Below are positions 1 through 8,060 of a stretch of 34,103 bases of DNA, one piece after another. The position numbers and the translations under genes are program-made. Numbering within the stretch: the first letter of the stretch is position 1; each line of letters opens with the position of its first letter. The notes below the pieces were generated by a model. It worked only from the letters and a program-made list of their open reading frames with translations, searched no databases and was not told the origin of the DNA. This stretch comes from Synergistaceae bacterium (GTDB lineage Bacteria; Synergistota; Synergistia; Synergistales; Aminobacteriaceae), in assembly GCA_017445205.1 (NCBI GenBank), contig JAFSUP010000060.1:1-34103 (forward strand), in the 5' to 3' direction.

Positions 1-60
1 GAACTCGAACGCCTGACCGATTACGATAGGCCCGGAGACGATTATTAAAATTTTTTTCAT
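1..60 (-). CDS. carB: Carbamoyl-phosphate synthase large subunit, N-terminal fragment
   Basis: Only the first 20 codons are inside the window; the gene runs off the left edge. The start is the ATG at 60-58 on the minus strand, and the visible peptide reads MKKILIIVSGPIVIGQAFEF. This matches the conserved N-terminus of CarB, where a short beta strand leads into the GPIVIGQAxEFDYSG nucleotide-binding segment of the first ATP-grasp half. CarB makes carbamoyl phosphate from bicarbonate, ATP and glutamine-derived ammonia for pyrimidine and arginine synthesis. A Rho-independent terminator (111-147) separates it from the foldase gene upstream on the same strand, so it probably has its own promoter in the roughly 50 nt before the ATG. 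The ribosome binding site is weak (AGAAG). Identification rests on one motif, but that motif is distinctive. Confidence 0.75.
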   Translation of the reverse strand, partial: MKKILIIVSGPIVIGQAFEF

Positions 61-110
61 GGTACTAATCACTTCTTTCAAACTTAAAACATAAAACAAA
101 AAATAAAGAC

Positions 111-147
111 AAAAAAAACGAGGCAAGGAGTTTAATCCTCACCTCGT
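111..147 (-). terminator. Rho-independent terminator after the PpiD-like gene
   Basis: Read on the minus strand, ACGAGG (147-142) pairs with CCTCGT (123-118) and AGGA (139-136) pairs with TCCT (129-126), with a small internal mismatch. A run of eight T (118-111) follows directly. It lies between the foldase stop codon (173) and the carB start (60), where a terminator would be expected. Confidence 0.85.
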
Positions 148-172
148 AATTATAAAATAATTTCTTTTTTAT

Positions 173-1831
173 TTACTCTTTAATTTGAAGCGGAATGTCA
201 AGCGATGCGGCTGCTTCTTGTACAGCCTCGATTAGCTCTTCAGTTAAGGCTTCGACATCTTCAGATTTAATTTCTTCTTTAATTTCTTCAGTCGGCTTTG
301 CCTCTTCCGCAGTCGCCGCTTCAGGTTTAGCCTCGTCTTTAGTTTCTTCGCTAGGAGTCGGCTCTACCGCAGGCGCGGCCTCTTCGGGAGTTTCTTCTAC
401 TTCTGCTGCTTCTTCTTTTGCTTCAGGCGCTGGAACTTCCTCGGGCTTTGTTTCTTCTGCTTTAGCTTCTTCGACTTCGGCAGGCTCAACCGCCGGGACA
501 TCTTCAGATTTTGCTTCAACCTCTTTAACTTCTTCAGCCGGTGTCGTTTCTTCTACAGCTTCTTCGACTGCTTCAACCGGCGCAGTGTCTTCTGATTTTA
601 CTTCGGGTTCTTCAGTTTTAGCTTCTTCAACGGCGGGTAAATCTTCAGATTTAATTTCTTCTTTCACTTCGTCGTTTTTAACTTCGGGCTCTTTCTCGTC
701 GGCTGCTGGAGTTTCTTCTGTCTTTGATTCTTCAACGACTGTTTCGGGCTCGACGTCTTCACTGACTTCGTCAATTATAATTTCAGGTTCTGGCTCGGGT
801 TCTTCGTCAGGTGAAACTGCTTTGCTTGCGAATAATTCCGCGTCGTTAATCACAAGATTGGCTTTTGCTTTCAAAGTTTCTTCGTACTCGGCGAGCCTCT
901 TGCGCTGCTCTTCTTGAGTCAAGAGCGCTTTAATATCTCCGCTGACCTCGTCATAAAGTTTTGTCGTCTCGTCAACATGGCTGACTTTCATTCCGACAGC
1001 GAAATCAGAACTTGAAACCGAAAATACCTCGCTAGGTTCGGCAATGTCAAGCGACGCAAGAATATTCAGTGTTCCCATTCTAAGAGCGCTTGCAGGTAAG
1101 AATACGGGCGCTTTAGTGATGTTCACGATGTCGCTAGATTCAGCTTTGTCTTCGGAGGCGATAACGTCCCAACTTGCTCCGCCTGAAATTTTTGCTCTGA
1201 AGGCTTCGGCGTCCTCGCTAGTTTTGAAGTCGGCCATGTGAACCATAAATCCTTCCGGCTGCGTGTAGAATAAATTTTTCATTGAGTCATAAAACTCTAC
1301 GGCCTGATCTTCGCTAATTTCGATGTCGCCAATAGCGCGCGTCATAAGCTGATCTACTGCGATCTGTCGCGCCAAGTTGCGTTTATAATCTTCAACTTTT
1401 ACGCCGGCTTGTGCGAGAGCCTGATAAAAAGTTTCGCGCGTCGGATAATAAGTATCCGCGTAATTCTTCATTACTTGCTCGGCTTCGGCGTCAGAAACTT
1501 TGATCCCCTGCTCGTCAATCTCTTTTATAAGTTGCGACTCAAGGACGGCTTGGTCAAGAACAGTCTTATAAGCTGCCGCCATATCGAGCGACGCTGTATT
1601 ACGTGTGCTTAAAGTGCTGAGATAATTTCTAAGTCTTTGATCCAATTCCGAACGCATTAGCGAACGTCCGTTAATCTGTGCGACTTCATAATCATTCATT
1701 GAGCCATCTGCATTGCGAGTAGGAGTGCGGCGCGTGCCTCTACCCTCGTACATAAGAAACGTAGAGAGCAGAAACGCTACTACAATGATAGCCATAACCC
1801 ATTTCATTTGTTTGCGCAGAAAATCCAACAT
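173..1831 (-). CDS. PpiD/SurA-like membrane-anchored foldase with long acidic tail
   Basis: 552 residues. Residues about 10-28 form one hydrophobic membrane anchor after a basic MLDFLRKQMK start, as in PpiD. Residues about 50-185 resemble the SurA N-terminal chaperone domain: a helix-rich stretch with NGRSLMRSELDQRL, then a GIKVSDAEAEQVMK segment. Residues about 190-335 look like a divergent parvulin-type region (QPEGFMVHMADFKTSEDAEAF), but I do not see a convincing active-site set, so isomerase activity is doubtful. From about 340 to 545 the protein is almost only Glu, Pro, Ala, Val, Lys and Ser in imperfect repeats around SEDVPAVE, EEAKTEE and EEVK. Members of this family normally lack such a tail. 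The likely role is as a periplasmic chaperone for outer-membrane proteins leaving the Sec translocon. It lies 150 nt downstream of polA on the same strand; GAGAGAGGG is a plausible SD before the ATG at 1831. Confidence 0.7.
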   Translation of the reverse strand: MLDFLRKQMKWVMAIIVVAFLLSTFLMYEGRGTRRTPTRNADGSMNDYEVAQINGRSLMRSELDQRLRNYLSTLSTRNTASLDMAAAYKTVLDQAVLESQLIKEIDEQGIKVSDAEAEQVMKNYADTYYPTRETFYQALAQAGVKVEDYKRNLARQIAVDQLMTRAIGDIEISEDQAVEFYDSMKNLFYTQPEGFMVHMADFKTSEDAEAFRAKISGGASWDVIASEDKAESSDIVNITKAPVFLPASALRMGTLNILASLDIAEPSEVFSVSSSDFAVGMKVSHVDETTKLYDEVSGDIKALLTQEEQRKRLAEYEETLKAKANLVINDAELFASKAVSPDEEPEPEPEIIIDEVSEDVEPETVVEESKTEETPAADEKEPEVKNDEVKEEIKSEDLPAVEEAKTEEPEVKSEDTAPVEAVEEAVEETTPAEEVKEVEAKSEDVPAVEPAEVEEAKAEETKPEEVPAPEAKEEAAEVEETPEEAAPAVEPTPSEETKDEAKPEAATAEEAKPTEEIKEEIKSEDVEALTEELIEAVQEAAASLDIPLQIKE

Positions 1832-1863
1832 AATAAATTAAAACCCTCTCTCTTTGATTTTAG

Positions 1864-1926
1864 ATTAGGAGTGAGGAGTTAGGATTGAAGAATTTTATTT
1901 TTGTTCCGTCATTCCTAATTCCTAAT
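1864..1926. repeat. Inverted clusters of a 7-bp tandem repeat
   Basis: On the plus strand 1864-1884 reads ATTAGGA-GTGAGGA-GTTAGGA, three consecutive heptamers. At 1913-1926 the reverse complement reads TCCTAAT-TCCTAAT, so two heptamers face the first three. The two clusters can pair imperfectly (GGAGTTAGG with CCTAATTCC). The same heptamer family recurs at 12694-12707, 17434-17466 and 19010-19023, always just downstream of a gene. Confidence 0.7.
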
Positions 1927-1981
1927 TAATTTTTTCTCCGTAATTTTTACGAAAATAAATTTTAGCATATAGTTTTGAAAA

Positions 1982-4360
1982 TCACACATCACTTAACGAT
2001 TGACCGATTTTAATTTGAACTTCCAAGTGTTCGATTTCGCCGCCAGAAGATTTCATGACGTTGCTTAAAATTTCTGCTAGTTCTTGTGCTTCGCTTTCGG
2101 GGCATTCACAGACTAAAGAGTCGTGAACTTGTAAAAATAATTTTCCGGGGCAACGCTTTGCAAATTCAATCATGGCGCGCCGTGCAATATCTGCTGCAGT
2201 TCCCTGAATCGGTGAATTTATTAAAGCTCTTTCGAGCGCCTGACCGCGCACAGGAATTTCATCAACGGGCCTTATACGGCCAGCTAAAGTTTTTGAATAT
2301 CCTCGTTCTATTGCTTCGCTTACGCTTGCGTCTAAAAAATTTTGAATCCCCGGCAACGCTTCAAAATATTTTTTCATAATTTCGCCGGCTTCAGTCCGAG
2401 ACACGCTAAGACGTTCAGCAAGTCCGAATGAGCTCATGCCGTATAGCAGACCGAAATTAATCATTTTGGCAGCTCGCCTAAGTTCCGGCGTAACGAACTC
2501 CGGAGCCGTTCCAAAGACCCATGATGCCGTCTCTGTGTGAATGTCGCGCCCATTTTTGAAAGCTTCGATTAATTTTTCTTCGCCAGACATGTGAGCGAGG
2601 ACTCTTAATTCAATCTGTGAATAATCCGCTGACACAAAAATATTTCCTGGCGCAACTGGAATTAAGCCGGATTTAATTTTTTCTGCCCAGTTTCCATAAG
2701 CGGGAATGTTTTGCAAATTCGGATCTTTGCTGCTAAGTCGGCCTGTGCCTGTTGACGTCGGCAAGAACGTTGTATGAATTATTTGATTAGGGTCGGCCGC
2801 TTTCTGTAACGGAATCACGAAGCCAGAAAGCATTTTTGTTAATTCGCGATGTTCAAGGATCATGGCTGGCACTTGGCCATTCGGTAGCTTCGCGAGTTTT
2901 TCAAGGACGGCCGCGTCAGTTGAATAAGATTTGCTTTTAGTTTTCGATTCGGGTTTGAAGTCAAGATGTTCAAACAGGAGCCAAGAAACTTGCTTCGGAG
3001 ACTTCAAATTTATTCTTACGCCGGTGATGTCAATAACTTCGAGTTCGATTTTCAAAATCTTTTTTTCAAGTTCGTCTTGAATAATCGAAAATCTTTCAGG
3101 CTCAATCCGAACGCCGTGAGCTTCCATTTGATTTAAGACCGGAATTAATGGCAAGTCGATTTTAGTCATGACGTCGTGAAGATTTTCATATGAAAGAATT
3201 TCACCTTCGAGTTTTGCGGCCATATCTTCGAGTTCTTGCTGTGTTTTCAGGGCGTCGTTTAGAGCTTGAAAATTTTTTTCGGCTATATCCGGGTGAAGCA
3301 TATAGTAGGCTGTCTTTAAGTCCCAAATTTTGGGAACGTTTTCAAATTTTGAGGGTATGGCCAATAATTCTGATTTTAGATTCCTTGTTATTAAATCACA
3401 GACGGGCGCAACAGGCTGAATAATTTTTTTATCTTCGAATTCTGGGACGGTGTTAAAAATTTCTTCGCCGTTTATGAGTTTTTGAAGAATATTTTGAACT
3501 TTAGTGAGCGCTAGACGTTTAACGATTTTCATCGCGTTTTCATAATCTGGAGCGGCGCTCATACATTCATCTAAAATTTTTTTATCCGCATCGAAAACGT
3601 CAGCTTTTAATTTCGTGAGATTGTCGCGAATCCACAAAGCGTGCTCAAGGCCGCAGGCTCTTAATTTATTTTTGCTTCGAGTCTCTAGCGTTTCGATGTT
3701 TGCAAAAATTTCTTCGAGGCTCGGGAACTTAGCTAAAAGTTTTTTCGCTCCCTGAATGCCAATGCCTTCGACGCCTTTTATATTGTCAACGCTATCGCCG
3801 ACTAACGCTAGATAATCCGGCATTGACACGGGCATGAAATTATATTCTTGTTTGAAAGCATCAGTGTCGTAAATCTCCGCGCCGCTGATCCCTTTATCGA
3901 CCATGCGGAGAACTGTTACTCCCGTCCCCACAAGTTGAAATAAATCTTTGTCCGACGTCAACACGACCGCTTGATGTCCTTCACGATGAACAAGAGACGC
4001 AAGCGAAGCTATAACGTCGTCCGCTTCGACGCCTTCGCGTGAAATTATTTTTAATCCCAGATAAATTAAAAGCTCCTTAAGGAGCGGGAGCTGGATTCTG
4101 AAATCGTCGGGAGTTGGTTTTCTTGTAGATTTATAATCGGGAAGGAGCTCATGCCGGAAAGTTTTGCCTCCGGCGTCAAAAACAATGACGGTATAATCGG
4201 GCCTCACTTCGTTCAAAACTTTATAAAGCATGTTTATCGAGCCTACTAACATTCCTGTCGGTGTTCCGTCAGGTGCGCTTAATTTTGCTTTGATTAAAGC
4301 GTAATAGCCTCTGTAAGCGAGACCATGACCGTCGATAATTAAAAATTTTTTTCCTTGCAT
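1982..4360 (-). CDS. polA: DNA polymerase I, lacking a recognisable 3'-5' proofreading site
   Basis: 792 residues, against about 930 for the E. coli enzyme. The N-terminal 5'-3' nuclease (about 1-285) has DGHGLAYRGYYAL, VFDAGGKTFRHE, EADDVIASLA, TSDKDLF and the helix-hairpin-helix GDSVDNIKGVEGIGIQGAKK. The middle (about 300-400) is short and I find no DxE or other exonuclease metal-ligand motif, so editing activity is probably lost, as in Taq-type and many anaerobe enzymes. The C-terminal polymerase domain is intact: motif A begins DYSQIELRVL at D579, motif B is RRAAKMINFGLLYG from about 628, and motif C is QVHDS with H746-D747. It fills Okazaki-fragment and repair gaps and removes RNA primers. 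The ATG (4360-4358) overlaps the stop of the upstream GGDEF-EAL gene as TGATG, so the two are probably translationally coupled. Confidence 0.97.
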   Translation of the reverse strand: MQGKKFLIIDGHGLAYRGYYALIKAKLSAPDGTPTGMLVGSINMLYKVLNEVRPDYTVIVFDAGGKTFRHELLPDYKSTRKPTPDDFRIQLPLLKELLIYLGLKIISREGVEADDVIASLASLVHREGHQAVVLTSDKDLFQLVGTGVTVLRMVDKGISGAEIYDTDAFKQEYNFMPVSMPDYLALVGDSVDNIKGVEGIGIQGAKKLLAKFPSLEEIFANIETLETRSKNKLRACGLEHALWIRDNLTKLKADVFDADKKILDECMSAAPDYENAMKIVKRLALTKVQNILQKLINGEEIFNTVPEFEDKKIIQPVAPVCDLITRNLKSELLAIPSKFENVPKIWDLKTAYYMLHPDIAEKNFQALNDALKTQQELEDMAAKLEGEILSYENLHDVMTKIDLPLIPVLNQMEAHGVRIEPERFSIIQDELEKKILKIELEVIDITGVRINLKSPKQVSWLLFEHLDFKPESKTKSKSYSTDAAVLEKLAKLPNGQVPAMILEHRELTKMLSGFVIPLQKAADPNQIIHTTFLPTSTGTGRLSSKDPNLQNIPAYGNWAEKIKSGLIPVAPGNIFVSADYSQIELRVLAHMSGEEKLIEAFKNGRDIHTETASWVFGTAPEFVTPELRRAAKMINFGLLYGMSSFGLAERLSVSRTEAGEIMKKYFEALPGIQNFLDASVSEAIERGYSKTLAGRIRPVDEIPVRGQALERALINSPIQGTAADIARRAMIEFAKRCPGKLFLQVHDSLVCECPESEAQELAEILSNVMKSSGGEIEHLEVQIKIGQSLSDV

Positions 4361-6021
4361 CAGTCTTTAATGGGGGCAGGGTGCCCAAACAAGAATCCCT
4401 GTGCTAGGTCGCAGCCGACGCTCTTTAGGAATTGCAACTGCTCAATCGTTTCGACGCCTTTTGAAAGTGCGGGAATTCCCAATTTCTTCGCCATGTCTAT
4501 AACGGCAGCGATTATTATGTTTGCGCGTTGATTATCTACCGTTTTTATCATGTCCATGTCGATTTTAAGGCCGTCAAGCGAGAAATCTTTCAGGACTTTC
4601 AGCGACGAGTACCCCGCTCCGAAAGCGTCCATCCAAACTTTGAAGCCATGTTCACGAAGTCGTTCAGCCTCATGCTGCATTGCTTCCATGTCAACAGCGA
4701 TTAAACTTTCAGTCAGTTCAAAACGTAATAAATCGGGCGAAATTTCATTTTTGCTTACGGCGTCTTCAATCACTCGAACGACATCGGTTAATTCAAAATC
4801 GAGCCTCGAAAGATTTAGCGACACAGGCACAATCCTTTCACCGTTCTTAATTTGACGACGCAATTCTTCGCAGACTTTATTTATAACGTAAGTGTCAAGC
4901 CTGTGAATTAAATGCTGCTCTTCAAGAACGTAAATATAACTTGCCGGTGAAAGTCGTCCGTACTTGGGATCTTCCCAGCGTGTCAGAGCTTCAACAGAAG
5001 CAGTTTTGTTAGTCCTGACGTCGATAACGGGCTGAAGGTAAACTTTTATTCGTTCCTCTCTTAGAGCCTCATTGAATGACGCGACTATATATTCTTGAAG
5101 GTGAGCTTTTTCATCGAGTTTGCCATCATAAACGCTCGTGATTATTCCGTATTCGTATTTAATACTGTCGCAGGCGAATTTAGCGCAGTCGCAAATTACG
5201 CTTGTGTCGAGATTTTGATCTTTAATTTCATAAATCCCGGCTTTCATTTCGACAATAACTCCGCGACGAATATTATTAATTCTCATACTCATTCGCTTAA
5301 TTCGTTCTGCTAAGTCTTCTTTAATGGTGATGACGGCAAAATGATCGCTTTCAAAACGAGCGATAAGACCCTGCGGGAATGAATCTTGCAAAATCCTAGC
5401 GATCGATTTCAGCATTCTATCGCCGCCCGCAAAGCCGTAAGTTTCGTTATAGGTATGAAAATTTCTGATGTTGAAGTAAACGCATTGAGGTTTCCCGCCG
5501 CGCTTTAAGAAGTCTTTAATTTTTTCGGGAGCTTGCTGTCTGAAGCCTTTCAAGTTTAGGAGGCCGGTTAGTTCGTCGATGATATTGGCGGCAGGTTCAG
5601 GGAATGTAGTTTGGCCGGAAAGTTCCGTAAGATTGTCGCGAAGGACCATATCGTGAAGATAAACATAAAATAAATCTCCGAGTTCTTCATCATGGACAAG
5701 ATGTCCCCAGTCTTCGATTTTTTTAATTTTACCGTTTTTGGAAATTATTCTGTAAGTTACATAGTCGTAGCCTTGTGTAGCAGCGATTTGTCTTTTGATT
5801 ATATGTTCGACTTCTTCGATGTCTTCCGGATAAACTATTGTGGAAAAACTTCCGCCTGTGAATTTCATGAAGTCTTCAATGGATTCACATTCAAAAATTT
5901 TAGCGATTTCATCACTTGCGAAGATAATTTCTTCAGTCTCGTTATCTTTATAGACAAGCAAGGCCCCGGGCATGTTTGCTGAGATTTTTTCGAGGGTCAT
6001 GCTGTCGTTCGAGTTAAACAT
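4360..6021 (-). CDS. PAS-GGDEF-EAL protein with both catalytic domains degenerate
   Basis: 553 residues from the ATG at 6021. I prefer this start over one 16 codons upstream because AGGAGGG (6040-6034) lies 12 nt before it. A PAS-like sensor domain (about 10-125) is followed by a GGDEF domain (about 148-290) and an EAL domain (about 310-550). The GGDEF signature reads ESDHF (224-228), losing both glycines and the catalytic Glu. The EAL domain keeps EAL (344-346), NLS, ELTES, KID and QGF. The DDFGTGYSS motif, however, reads DAFGAGYSS with Ala at 466, and the Glu of AEGVE is Lys at 521; both normally help bind the catalytic metals. The protein is therefore more likely a c-di-GMP receptor or signalling scaffold than an active cyclase or phosphodiesterase. 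Its stop overlaps the polA start. A promoter with -10 TATAAT (6052-6047) lies just upstream. Confidence 0.9.
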   Translation of the reverse strand: MFNSNDSMTLEKISANMPGALLVYKDNETEEIIFASDEIAKIFECESIEDFMKFTGGSFSTIVYPEDIEEVEHIIKRQIAATQGYDYVTYRIISKNGKIKKIEDWGHLVHDEELGDLFYVYLHDMVLRDNLTELSGQTTFPEPAANIIDELTGLLNLKGFRQQAPEKIKDFLKRGGKPQCVYFNIRNFHTYNETYGFAGGDRMLKSIARILQDSFPQGLIARFESDHFAVITIKEDLAERIKRMSMRINNIRRGVIVEMKAGIYEIKDQNLDTSVICDCAKFACDSIKYEYGIITSVYDGKLDEKAHLQEYIVASFNEALREERIKVYLQPVIDVRTNKTASVEALTRWEDPKYGRLSPASYIYVLEEQHLIHRLDTYVINKVCEELRRQIKNGERIVPVSLNLSRLDFELTDVVRVIEDAVSKNEISPDLLRFELTESLIAVDMEAMQHEAERLREHGFKVWMDAFGAGYSSLKVLKDFSLDGLKIDMDMIKTVDNQRANIIIAAVIDMAKKLGIPALSKGVETIEQLQFLKSVGCDLAQGFLFGHPAPIKD

Positions 6022-6046
6022 TATAAAAAATTTCCCTCCTGTAAGG

Positions 6047-6052
6047 ATTATA
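6047..6052 (-). promoter_or_regulatory. Candidate -10 box for the GGDEF-EAL/polA transcript
   Basis: A perfect TATAAT reads on the minus strand at 6052-6047, in the 92-nt gap after the hybrid kinase stop. A transcription start about 7 nt downstream would fall next to the AGGAGGG ribosome binding site. The matching -35 region (around TCTGAC) is weak, so this is only a candidate. Confidence 0.35.
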
Positions 6053-6113
6053 CTTTTATATATCGGCAAAAAGTCAGAAAATTTTTGCTTCCTTTTTCAA
6101 ATTTATTTTATAG

Positions 6114-8060
6114 CTAAATTCGAATTTTTAAATTTTCGGGTAGATATTTTGCAAGAATTTTTTTCAGCGCTACTAATTTCATAGGTTTGGGCAAGTAATC
6201 ATTAAAACCGAGCGAAATATATTCTTCTCGAAGTCCTGAACCAGAATTTGCCGTCAACGCAATATATTTAGAAAGTTGCGAAGGGCCATCAAGTTCTCTT
6301 GCAGCTTTTAGAGTCTCTACACCGTCCATGCCGGGCATCTTATGGTCAAGGAAAATAATATCGTAATGATTCGTCTTCAGGAGTTCTAAACAGTCTTCGC
6401 CGCTCTCTGCTGTTTCGACTTGAGCTTCCGTTTCTTTCAACATTCCCTTAACGACGACAAGATTAACAGGCGTGTCATCGACGACTAATAATTTTGCTTC
6501 CGGACACGTGAACGGTCTGTTATCGTCTTCGCGAGCGACACCGTAAACATTTTCATTTTCCTGCGCGAGCATTTTTTCATATTCGCCAATGGTGCCTAAG
6601 AATCCTTCTTGCGCAAGTAACTGCGGGATTTCCATAGTGAAGACGCTGCCTTTGCCATACTCACTTTGCGCGGAGATTTTGCCGTCCATAAGTTCTACAA
6701 GATAGCGAACTAAAGTAAGTCCGAGCCCGGCGCCTCTGATATTTTGAGTTTCGTTTAGATTTACGCGTTCAAAAGATCTAAATAATTTTCCTAAATCTTC
6801 ATCTCTAATTCCGATTCCGGTATCCTTGACAGCGATTACCAAAGTCGTTATTGAATGACTATCCGGAATTGCCGTTATGCTCAACTTTATAGAGCCTTTC
6901 TGCGTGTACTTTATAGCGTTGTCAATAAGGTTATCTATAGCTTGCCTTACTCTGTCTTCGTCGCCATATAAATGTTCTGGAATTTCTTTATTAACATCAA
7001 GAACAAATTCAAGATTTTTCTCGCGCATGACTTCAGAATGACTGTCTTCGATGTCGCGGATCATTTGCCAGATATGATAGTCGGCCTTGTAAAGTTCCAT
7101 TTTGCCTGATTCGATTTTAGAAATGTCGAGAATGTTATTGATGATAGCAAGTAAATGATTCCCGGCGCTTCTGATGTCGAGTGCGGCCTCATGAATTTCT
7201 TTATCTTTGCTTTCTTTTAAAATCATTTCGTTCATTCCTAAAATGGCGTTCATGGGCGTACGGATCTCGTGAGAAGTGTTTGCTAAGAAGTCGCTCTTGG
7301 CCCTCGTAGCAGCGTTCTTTATTCTTGTTGAGCGTTCGACTAAAACGCGAGTTTCTTCAAGCTCTTTCTCTACGGTGTGCATTTTTCGATACGTCGGTGA
7401 CTCGTAATAGAAAAACGTAACGTACAAAACTATACACGAAACAGCATTCGTAAACAAAACCATTCTTATAAACATGGCCTGAACGATATTTGCGACAACT
7501 AAAAGCCCAATTAGCGAATTAAGAAGAATATATTGTGATTTTGCCGCGTAAGATTGTTTGTTAGAAATCTGAAGCCAAAGAGCCATAACCGCGAAGTAAA
7601 GAGTGTAAACGCTCCGCCATAAAGTGTTATAAGGACCGCTCAATAATCCGCCGTCCGACGTAATCACAAAAAAGAATCCGCCAGTCCCGGGGATAGCGTT
7701 CAAAATCAACATTACGAAACTCGAAAGCAATAAAAATTTATTGAACGAATCGAATTTTTTATCTTTAACTTGAACGTAAGCTTCGACATAGCGCATTAAA
7801 GCATAAGCGTTAAGATATACAGTCGCGTGATAAAGAGTCTGCGCGGTTAAGTTCACGGCCTCTCTATGTCCCCAACCGTCAACAAGAAGTGTAGAGATAA
7901 CTTCAAGCAACGTCGTTGTAAACGTTGTGAAAGTAAGAAGCCTGAAACGCCGATTCATTTCGGCTTTAGTCGCATAACGTGAATACATGAAAATTGCCAT
8001 GACCGCCAAAAACGGCAGCACGGTAACTTCGATCCATATGTTAAATCCATATGTTAGCAT
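6114..8060 (-). CDS. Membrane hybrid histidine kinase with C-terminal receiver (downstream paralogue)
   Basis: 648 residues. About seven hydrophobic segments (about 8-215) make an integral membrane sensor of no recognised family. A short coiled linker (about 225-250) leads to the HisKA domain with H-box SHEIRTPMNAIL (phosphorylated His264). The HATPase domain follows with DNLIDNAIKYT (N-box near 386-395), DTGIGI (413-418) and GAGLGL (443-448). A receiver domain (about 522-640) has VVDD, phospho-acceptor Asp572 in FLDHKMPGMDG, an ALTAN segment and LPKP containing the conserved Lys. There is no HPt domain, so phosphate must pass to a separate HPt; the divergent kinase at 10180-12675 carries one. 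It starts immediately after the stop of the next kinase (TAAATG), so the two are co-translated paralogues, both with the H-box His at residue 264. Confidence 0.93.
   Translation of the reverse strand: MLTYGFNIWIEVTVLPFLAVMAIFMYSRYATKAEMNRRFRLLTFTTFTTTLLEVISTLLVDGWGHREAVNLTAQTLYHATVYLNAYALMRYVEAYVQVKDKKFDSFNKFLLLSSFVMLILNAIPGTGGFFFVITSDGGLLSGPYNTLWRSVYTLYFAVMALWLQISNKQSYAAKSQYILLNSLIGLLVVANIVQAMFIRMVLFTNAVSCIVLYVTFFYYESPTYRKMHTVEKELEETRVLVERSTRIKNAATRAKSDFLANTSHEIRTPMNAILGMNEMILKESKDKEIHEAALDIRSAGNHLLAIINNILDISKIESGKMELYKADYHIWQMIRDIEDSHSEVMREKNLEFVLDVNKEIPEHLYGDEDRVRQAIDNLIDNAIKYTQKGSIKLSITAIPDSHSITTLVIAVKDTGIGIRDEDLGKLFRSFERVNLNETQNIRGAGLGLTLVRYLVELMDGKISAQSEYGKGSVFTMEIPQLLAQEGFLGTIGEYEKMLAQENENVYGVAREDDNRPFTCPEAKLLVVDDTPVNLVVVKGMLKETEAQVETAESGEDCLELLKTNHYDIIFLDHKMPGMDGVETLKAARELDGPSQLSKYIALTANSGSGLREEYISLGFNDYLPKPMKLVALKKILAKYLPENLKIRI

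Noticed and set aside
195-917. 240-codon plus-strand open frame, Ser/Ala/Thr-rich
   Set aside because: It is the antisense shadow of the Glu/Ala/Pro-rich tail of the PpiD-like protein: GAA/GCT-type codons read backward give TTC/AGC, hence Ser and Phe. It has no SD and no recognisable domain.
6022-6069. 16-codon N-terminal extension of the GGDEF-EAL protein
   Set aside because: The strong AGGAGGG site serves the ATG at 6021 and would lie inside the coding region if the longer form were used.
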